NCBI GenBank assembly: GCA_003694325.1
Contig: RFKJ01000877.1
Span: 1 to 6,017 of the forward strand
DNA: 6,017 bases
Reading direction: 5' to 3'
Source of the DNA: Deltaproteobacteria bacterium
GTDB taxonomy: Bacteria > Myxococcota_A > UBA796 > UBA2385
The notes below the pieces were generated by a model. The model saw only the letters and a list, made by a program, of their open reading frames with translations. It was not told where the DNA came from and searched no databases. Shown here piece after piece: positions 1 through 6,017 of the stretch. Both the position numbers and the translations under genes were made by a program. Positions within the stretch are counted from its first letter, which is position 1. Each line of letters begins with the position of its first letter.

Positions 1-40
1 CCTTAGCGGAGACCTCCGGGGATCGCCGCCCCCGCGCAGG

Positions 41-56
41 GGGGGGCCGGCCCCCC
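41..56. repeat. Perfect 16-bp G/C palindrome
   Basis: Six G, then CCGG, then six C form a perfect palindrome inside a run of G and C. As RNA it could fold into a six-pair G-C stem with a CCGG loop. It lies about 180 bases beyond the stop of the leftward operon and has no T tract, so a role in termination is only possible. Such a G run is also a common site of sequencing or assembly error. Confidence 0.5.
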
Positions 57-190
57 GCGGCGCCCGACCGGGTCGTGACCAGCACCGCGGCCCCGATGCG
101 GGCCGCTCCCCGCCGCCTCGGCGACCGCCTCCCCTGGGTTCCTCCCCGCCGGTGCCGGAGGACGGAGCCCGGACACCGAACAATGTGAGG

Positions 191-215
191 CTGCCCGGGA
201 CGCCGGGACGGGCAG
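191..215. terminator. Hairpin after the leftward operon, possible terminator
   Basis: CTGCCCG at 191-197 pairs perfectly with CGGGCAG at 209-215 across an 11-base loop. An alternative nested stem, CCCGG/CCGGG with a four-base loop, lies inside it. The hairpin starts about 20 bases past the minus-strand stop at 235-237. It also lies just after a plus-strand TGA at 186-188, so it could serve either direction. There is no T tract on either side, so an intrinsic terminator is only a weak call. A GCTCGCGAGC palindrome at 223-232 adds further structure directly after the stop. Confidence 0.3.
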
Positions 216-234
216 TCACCCGGCTCGCGAGCGG

Positions 235-997
235 TCAGGCCCCGGCCAACCGGGCCGCCGCATCGGGGTGCGACCGGCAACCGACGAGGCAACGGGACAG
301 CAGCGCCAGCCCGGACAACGCCGCCAGGTCGCGAGGGGGCGGAGGCAGGGCCCGGGCCGCCTCCCACAGGGGCACCAGCTCGAACCCCACGTCGGGAAGG
401 TCGATCACCTCGATCTTCGAGGAACCGGGTGAACAGCTCGGCAGCCCGGTCGCCCTGGCCGGCCCGAAACAGGGCCACGGCGAGGTTGACCCGCGCGGCC
501 AGCGCCCCCTCGGCATCGAGACCCTCGGCAAGCCACAGGCGGAGGGCGGTGTGCAGCAACGACACGGCCCGCCGCGGCCGACCCTCGCGCAGCGCCGCCA
601 TGCCCGCCGCGTGGCTCAACTCGGCGACCTGGGCCGGATCCCGGACGGCCCGGGAAAAGGCCAGGGCCCGGTCCCAGGCGGCGGCGCTCGCCATCCCCCG
701 GCGCCAGGGTGCCTGTCCCAGGGTGGCGTGCAGCAGCCAGCAGGTCGCGCCGACCACCAGCCCGTCGATCACCACACCCAGGCCTGGCGGGTGGACCCGC
801 AGTCCCAGCAGCATTCCCAACCAGATGCCGACGCAGGCCGGGCAGCGGACGAGGTTCGCGAACAGCGTTCGACCAGGCAGTGTCCGACCATGCGCCCACC
901 GGCGCATGGGACGCCCCACCGGCAGCACCGCGACCGCCGACGCCGCGCCGAAGCCGGCCAGCGCCACGGAGAACAGGGATGCTGCATCCGGCGGCAT
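235..997 (-). CDS. DUF1360-like membrane protein with TPR-like tail, apparent frameshift
   Basis: Seen: the ATG at 997-995 shares one base with the TGA of the preceding gene (TGATG), so translation is probably coupled. The first 194 codons (997-416) give a hydrophobic segment at residues 7-25, an RCPACVGIW motif at 51-59 within a membrane stretch (about 45-66), and another at about 73-92. Residues 126-194 are an alanine- and leucine-rich helical region resembling TPR repeats. From about 415 the good codon pattern moves to another frame, giving IEVIDLPDVGFELVPLWEAA and ending at TGA 237-235; the joined product would be about 253 residues. Without the frame change the first frame stays open to the window edge with poor codon use. 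Known: DUF1360 proteins are membrane proteins with a similar CPxCxGxW motif; their function is unclear to me. Inferred: a single extra base near 415, either a true mutation or a sequence error. A programmed shift is unlikely, as no slippery site is visible. Confidence 0.68.
408..422. repeat. Short inverted repeat at the frameshift point
   Basis: CCTCGA, TCT, TCGAGG form a perfect inverted repeat with six-base arms and a three-base loop. The change of coding frame in the DUF1360-like gene falls inside it. Small tight hairpins can provoke slippage during replication or compression errors in sequencing. This makes it a natural site for a one-base change, real or artificial. Confidence 0.5.
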
Positions 998-1299
998 CAG
1001 GAGCTTCGGTCCCGCGCAGTCCAGGTGGGCATCGCCACGAGGTGCAGCAGGCGACTGGCCCCCGCTCCCGACAGGGTGGCGACCACGACGCTCCCCGTCG
1101 GACCCAGGCCGACCAGCGCCAGCCCCGGGCCGGCAAGGCGCCCGGTGATCGCGGGGGTGGCGACCAGCAACGCGGCCCATGGCCGACGACGAAGACCCTG
1201 CCGCAGCGCCGCTCCCAGGTCGAGGACCGAGATGGCGCCGGACAGGGCCGCGCAGGCGAGGCCGAAGGCACAGGTCTCCAGCACCGCCCCGGCGCTCAC
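997..1299 (-). CDS. Small hydrophobic membrane protein, unknown family
   Basis: This is a 100-residue protein that I do not recognise. Its GTG start at 1299-1297 overlaps the stop of the upstream tiny peptide in a GTGA arrangement, and no good ribosome binding site of its own is visible. Expression by translational coupling is therefore likely. Its stop overlaps the start of the next gene by one base. Residues 6-30 form a hydrophobic helix containing two cysteines (positions 10 and 16) and an aspartate at 27. A basic turn follows (RQGLRRRP, 33-40), then hydrophobic stretches at about 41-52 and 56-76 rich in Gly and Ala. The tail is polar (TARDRSS). This suggests two or three membrane segments with a basic cytoplasmic loop. 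High third-position GC supports this frame over the others. The same frame is open upstream to 1644, but that part covers the intergenic region and looks like noise. Confidence 0.66.
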   Translation of the reverse strand: MSAGAVLETCAFGLACAALSGAISVLDLGAALRQGLRRRPWAALLVATPAITGRLAGPGLALVGLGPTGSVVVATLSGAGASRLLHLVAMPTWTARDRSS

Positions 1300-1361
1300 A
1301 TCACGTCGATGCCGATACCCCTGCCGCAGCAACCGATCTTGACCTTGGTGCGGGTCTTCAC
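1296..1361 (-). CDS. 21-residue peptide with Cys-Cys motif, first gene of the operon
   Basis: This ORF of 21 codons starts at GTG 1361-1359 and ends at TGA 1298-1296. A strong AGGAG lies five bases before the GTG, the best ribosome binding site in the window. The product has a basic N-terminal part (KTRTKVK) and a C-terminal part reading IGCCGRGIGIDVM. It is too polar for a membrane helix and too short for a normal signal peptide. Its stop overlaps the GTG of the next gene by four bases, so the peptide, the 100-residue membrane protein and the DUF1360-like protein form one coupled unit. I do not recognise the family. Options are a small ribosomal product or signal peptide handled by the two membrane proteins, or a leader peptide whose translation (for example, stalling at the two Cys codons) controls them. 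A chance ORF is possible but less likely, given the binding site and exact overlap. Confidence 0.6.
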   Translation of the reverse strand: MKTRTKVKIGCCGRGIGIDVM

Positions 1362-1366
1362 GGTGT

Positions 1367-1371
1367 CTCCT
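1367..1371 (-). promoter_or_regulatory. Strong ribosome binding site for the tiny peptide
   Basis: AGGAG on the minus strand lies five bases upstream of the GTG at 1361. It fixes the start of the 21-residue ORF. The same frame is open far upstream, antisense to the regulator gene, but has no comparable signal there. It is the only strong binding site for the three-gene leftward unit, so translation of the two membrane genes probably depends on it. Confidence 0.7.
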
Positions 1372-1473
1372 GGGGGTTGGGGGAGGGCCCTTCCGAACGA
1401 ACGGGGGAACGAGAGTGCCTGCCGGCGCCGCCGCGGAAGTGCGGGGCGAGCCGAGTCGGGGTGGGGCCGCTGG

Positions 1474-1488
1474 GGAGTGGGCCACTCC
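1474..1488. repeat. Perfect 7+7 palindrome, possible operator
   Basis: GGAGTGG and CCACTCC are separated by a single G, a perfect inverted repeat with seven-base arms. It lies 113 bases upstream of the peptide start and 129 upstream of the regulator start. The form suits binding of a dimeric regulator, but the protein that binds it is unknown. Confidence 0.4.
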
Positions 1489-1525
1489 GGCCCGTTCGAC
1501 GTAGTCGCAGCGCCCCCGCCCGACG

Positions 1526-1543
1526 TCGGACATCGATCGGACA
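1526..1543. promoter_or_regulatory. Heptamer direct repeat with 11-bp period, candidate regulator site
   Basis: TCGGACA occurs at 1526-1532 and again at 1537-1543, separated by TCGA. Seven bases plus a four-base spacer put the copies on one face of the helix. Known: OmpR-type winged-helix regulators bind direct repeats with about one helical turn between them, and the SARP subgroup uses TCGA-like heptamers with four-base spacers. Inferred: this could be a site for the winged-helix protein encoded at 1617-2534. An overlapping CCGACGTCGG palindrome lies at 1520-1529. Confidence 0.42.
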
Positions 1544-1603
1544 CGCCGCCGGGGGCGGTCCACGGCCCCCGCCCCGACGCGGTCGAGGGTCGGCACCCCG
1601 CGA

Positions 1604-1609
1604 TAGACT
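1604..1609 (+). promoter_or_regulatory. Candidate -10 box for leaderless regulator transcript
   Basis: TAGACT matches the TANNNT form of a -10 element and ends seven bases before the A of the ATG at 1617. Transcription would then start at or next to the start codon, and no ribosome binding site is visible there. Both points fit a leaderless mRNA, which is common in actinobacteria. The -35 region (around 1581-1586, GGTCGA) is weak, which leaves room for an activator. Confidence 0.4.
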
Positions 1610-1616
1610 TCCCGGC

Positions 1617-2534
1617 ATGATCGCGTCCCAACGCCGCACGCCATCGGTGACCTTCTCCCGACCGGATGACGTCGCGGTAGTGGTGCACCCCGGCGGCATC
1701 ATCGGGCGGATGCCGTCGGCGGCGCTGTGCGTCGACCACCCGACGGTGTCCGAGGCCCACGCCCTGGTCAGTCTCCGGGGACGGGAGCTGTACCTGCTGG
1801 CCCTGCGCGGCCGGCTGGAGGTCGACGGTCGCCCGGTCCCCCACGTCCGGATCACGCCAGGCCTCCAGGTCCGACTCGCCCCCGGCATCGAGATCGCGGT
1901 CCGCGACCTCTGCCTCCCCGACAGCCTGCTGGCCATCGAGGGGGTCGGTTCCCGCCCGGTTCCTCTCACCCACTCGGTCTACACCCTGTGCCAGGGGCCG
2001 CCGATCGAATTGCAGCCGGGCTTCCGCCCCGACGGGGATGGCTGGATCTGGATGGCCGACGGCATCCGGGCCCAGCTCCGCGGCGAGTCACCGCGCCCGC
2101 TGCGCCAGGGGGACCGTCTCCACCTGCCCACCGGCACGCTGGTCGTCCGGGAACTGCAGCTCTGCGATGGTGGCACCTCGCCCACCCGTGACTCGGGTCG
2201 CCGGGGGCCGGCCCTGCGGGTCGTCAGCCGCCACGAGACCCTCCACATCCACCGGGAGGACGGCGTGTTCTTCGCCATCGGCGGGATCCCGGCGCGCATC
2301 GTCTCCGAGCTGTCCGAGTACGGGGTCCCGGTGCGCTGGACCATGGTGGCCGACCGGATCTGGCCGGACGTCGCCGAAGAATCCACGCTCCGCGCAAACT
2401 GGGACCGACACGTCAAGCGACTCCGCCGGAAGCTGCGGGCGGCCGGCCTGCGCGATGACCTGGTCCGCGCCGACGGACGTGGCAACGTCGAGCTGTTCCT
2501 GATGCCCGGTGACGAACTTTTGGACCAGGGCTGA
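1617..2534 (+). CDS. FHA-domain winged-helix transcriptional regulator
   Basis: A 305-residue cytoplasmic protein, probably a DNA-binding regulator coupled to Ser/Thr phosphorylation. Residues about 18-100 look like an FHA domain: GR at 30-31, a VSEAHA core at 44-49 (the Ser and His of the usual SxxH) and VDG at 69-71. The Asn usual in the phosphothreonine pocket is missing, so binding may be altered. Residues about 127-183 resemble a second beta-rich copy without the motif. Residues about 207-302 are an OmpR-type winged helix: WTMVADRIWPDV, then a recognition helix with HVKRLRRKLRAA (265-276) and a beta wing to VELFLMP. No receiver domain is present. The start is ATG 1617; the frame is open upstream to 1179, but that part lacks coding character, and a -10 box sits just before the ATG. 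The kinase gene follows with one base between, so the pair is probably one operon and a regulator-kinase pair. The target is not known, but the divergent operon is the obvious candidate. Confidence 0.85.
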   Translation: MIASQRRTPSVTFSRPDDVAVVVHPGGIIGRMPSAALCVDHPTVSEAHALVSLRGRELYLLALRGRLEVDGRPVPHVRITPGLQVRLAPGIEIAVRDLCLPDSLLAIEGVGSRPVPLTHSVYTLCQGPPIELQPGFRPDGDGWIWMADGIRAQLRGESPRPLRQGDRLHLPTGTLVVRELQLCDGGTSPTRDSGRRGPALRVVSRHETLHIHREDGVFFAIGGIPARIVSELSEYGVPVRWTMVADRIWPDVAEESTLRANWDRHVKRLRRKLRAAGLRDDLVRADGRGNVELFLMPGDELLDQG

Positions 2535-2535
2535 C

Positions 2536-2538
<3 letters not shown>
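2526..2538 (+). promoter_or_regulatory. Ribosome binding site and start choice for the kinase
   Basis: CAGGG just before the regulator stop (TGA 2532-2534) lies five bases upstream of GTG 2536-2538. This favours 2536 over the earlier in-frame GTG at 2509, which has no binding site and would overlap the regulator by 26 bases. The nearly touching stop and start suggest translational coupling. Either choice leaves the kinase domain intact. Confidence 0.5.
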
Positions 2539-5496
<2,958 letters not shown>

Positions 5497-5533
5497 ACGC
5501 GGGCCCCGGGGGCGCCGCAGGGAAGTTCCGGGT

Positions 5534-6017
5534 TCACAGCCACCGTCGGACCACCCCGTACAGTGGCCGCAGCGTCGGGTGGTACCAGGTGTCGGTGGTG
5601 TAGAGGACGAACAGGAGCCGCGCAGCGCCGATGGCCAGGCTTGCGAGCACGACCGGCAGGAGGACCGCACCGTCGATGATGGACAGCCGCAGGGGTCGTC
5701 GGAGCCGACGGGGGGCGAGGGGGTCGAAGCCGCGTGCATCCAGGCTCTCGGCGAGGTTCTGGGCGCGGCGCCAGGCCCGGGCCACCACCGGCGCCAGCAG
5801 GCTGACCTCCAGCCGGAGCCACTGGGTGGGGGAGCGCTGCCAGGCCGGTCGCCCCCGGCTGCGGCGCGCTGCCCGGACGGTGACCAGCTCCGCTCCGAGC
5901 ACCGGCAGGAAGCGCAGGGCGGTGGCGGCCATCAGCGCCAGCCCGAAGGGAACCCGCAGGCGCAGCAGCGCCGCGTGCAGCCGGTCGGGCGGGGTGCTCA
6001 CCGCCACGGCGATGCCG
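5534..6017 (-). CDS. EcfT-type transmembrane subunit of an ECF transporter (C-terminal part)
   Basis: This is the C-terminal 160 residues of a protein whose start lies beyond the right edge. It resembles EcfT/CbiQ, the membrane subunit that links the ATPases of energy-coupling-factor transporters to the vitamin- or metal-binding S component. Seen: TPPDRLHAALLRLRVPFGLA, then ALRFLPVLGAEL, then a long amphipathic region with RRSRG and, further on, RAQNLAESLDARGF, and a last hydrophobic helix (SIIDGAVLLPVVLASLAIGA). Known: EcfT coupling helices carry two Ala-Arg-Gly motifs. The second is intact here (ARG); the first reads SRG. The family is usually about 250 residues, so roughly 100 are missing. 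A GTG at 6007 is in frame but is unlikely to be the start, because the family similarity continues up to it. The gene converges on the kinase gene with a 37-base gap, so it belongs to another unit, probably with ATPase genes outside the window. The substrate cannot be told. Confidence 0.82.
   Translation of the reverse strand, partial: GIAVAVSTPPDRLHAALLRLRVPFGLALMAATALRFLPVLGAELVTVRAARRSRGRPAWQRSPTQWLRLEVSLLAPVVARAWRRAQNLAESLDARGFDPLAPRRLRRPLRLSIIDGAVLLPVVLASLAIGAARLLFVLYTTDTWYHPTLRPLYGVVRRWL

Larger units (their letters stand above)
1..234. other. Left-edge stretch without a supported gene
   Basis: I see no gene here that base composition supports. In the plus strand a frame is open from position 3 to a TGA at 186-188, so this could be the arginine- and proline-rich tail of a gene entering from the left, but no domain or start is visible. 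In the minus strand the frame used by the first part of the DUF1360-like gene also stays open to the window edge, with codon use unlike that of real genes here. The stretch holds a perfect 16-bp G/C palindrome (41-56) and a hairpin (191-215), which suits an intergenic or convergent 3' region. Confidence 0.4.
1362..1616. promoter_or_regulatory. Divergent control region between peptide operon and regulator gene
   Basis: These 255 bases separate the leftward peptide operon from the rightward regulator-kinase pair and must hold both promoters. Contents: a GAACG motif in three copies (starting at 1395, 1399 and 1407), close upstream of the peptide; a GGAGTGG/CCACTCC palindrome (1474-1488); a CCGACGTCGG palindrome (1520-1529); a heptamer direct repeat (1526-1543); and a leaderless-type -10 box (1604-1609). 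I see no clear -10 for the leftward operon. ORFs crossing the region have random-looking composition. Confidence 0.6.

Noticed and set aside
405..430. Programmed ribosomal frameshift in the DUF1360-like gene
   Set aside because: No slippery run such as a repeated A or T heptamer is present, and the hairpin lies on the shift point rather than downstream of it. Mutation or sequence error is simpler.
405..1271. A minus-strand open frame of 288 codons in a third frame
   Set aside because: Rich in Gly, Arg, Pro and Trp with no hydrophobic segments. It overlaps the two membrane genes, which have better codon patterns in the other two frames.
152..1342. A plus-strand open frame of 396 codons opposite the peptide operon
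   Set aside because: Composition is Arg/Pro/Ala noise with no domain. The minus-strand frames show membrane segments, coupled starts and stops and high third-position GC.
1179..1616. Upstream extension of the regulator gene in the same frame
   Set aside because: The extra 146 codons are Arg/Pro/Gly-rich, cross the divergent promoter region and overlap the peptide operon. ATG 1617 follows directly on a -10 box.
1617..2534. Calling the regulator a true SARP or a two-component response regulator
   Set aside because: No bacterial transcriptional activation (BTAD) domain follows the winged helix, which is C-terminal here, and no receiver domain is present.
2509..2535. Earlier GTG start for the kinase
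   Set aside because: No ribosome binding site lies before it and it would overlap the regulator by 26 bases. GTG 2536 has CAGGG at five bases. Not fully excluded.
5497..5533. Bidirectional terminator between the kinase and EcfT genes
   Set aside because: The gap has a CCCCGGGG palindrome (5504-5511) but no proper loop and no T tract on either strand.

Overview
This is a very GC-rich bacterial window, with G or C at almost every third codon position of the real genes. It carries a compact signalling locus and the end of an unrelated transporter gene. The GC content, Ser/Thr kinase, FHA-type regulator, GTG starts and an apparently leaderless gene fit a high-GC actinobacterium or a myxobacterium-like lineage. 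The sequence alone does not settle which.

Layout. Positions 1-234 hold no gene I can support, but contain a 16-bp G/C palindrome and a hairpin. On the minus strand, reading leftwards from 1361, is a tightly coupled three-gene unit: a 21-residue peptide with a Cys-Cys pair behind a strong ribosome binding site (1361-1296); a 100-residue hydrophobic protein overlapping it by GTGA (1299-997); and a membrane protein with a DUF1360-like CPxC motif and a TPR-like helical tail, overlapping the previous stop by one base (997-235). The last gene appears to carry a one-base frameshift near 415. Positions 1362-1616 are a divergent control region with heptamer direct repeats at 11-bp spacing, two palindromes and a leaderless-type -10 box. 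On the plus strand, 1617-2534 encodes an FHA plus winged-helix regulator. It is followed at once by a transmembrane Ser/Thr kinase with a C-terminal beta-propeller (2536-5496). At the right edge, convergent on the minus strand, is the C-terminal part of an EcfT-type transporter subunit (5534-6017, running off the window).

How it may work (inference). The propeller of the kinase would sense something outside the membrane. The cytoplasmic kinase could then phosphorylate itself or a partner, and the FHA-winged-helix protein could convert this into transcription from the shared intergenic region. The natural target is the divergent operon of the tiny peptide and two membrane proteins. I do not recognise the peptide family. 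It could be a small ribosomal product or signal, or a leader peptide that controls translation of the membrane genes. It is the most interesting element of the window.
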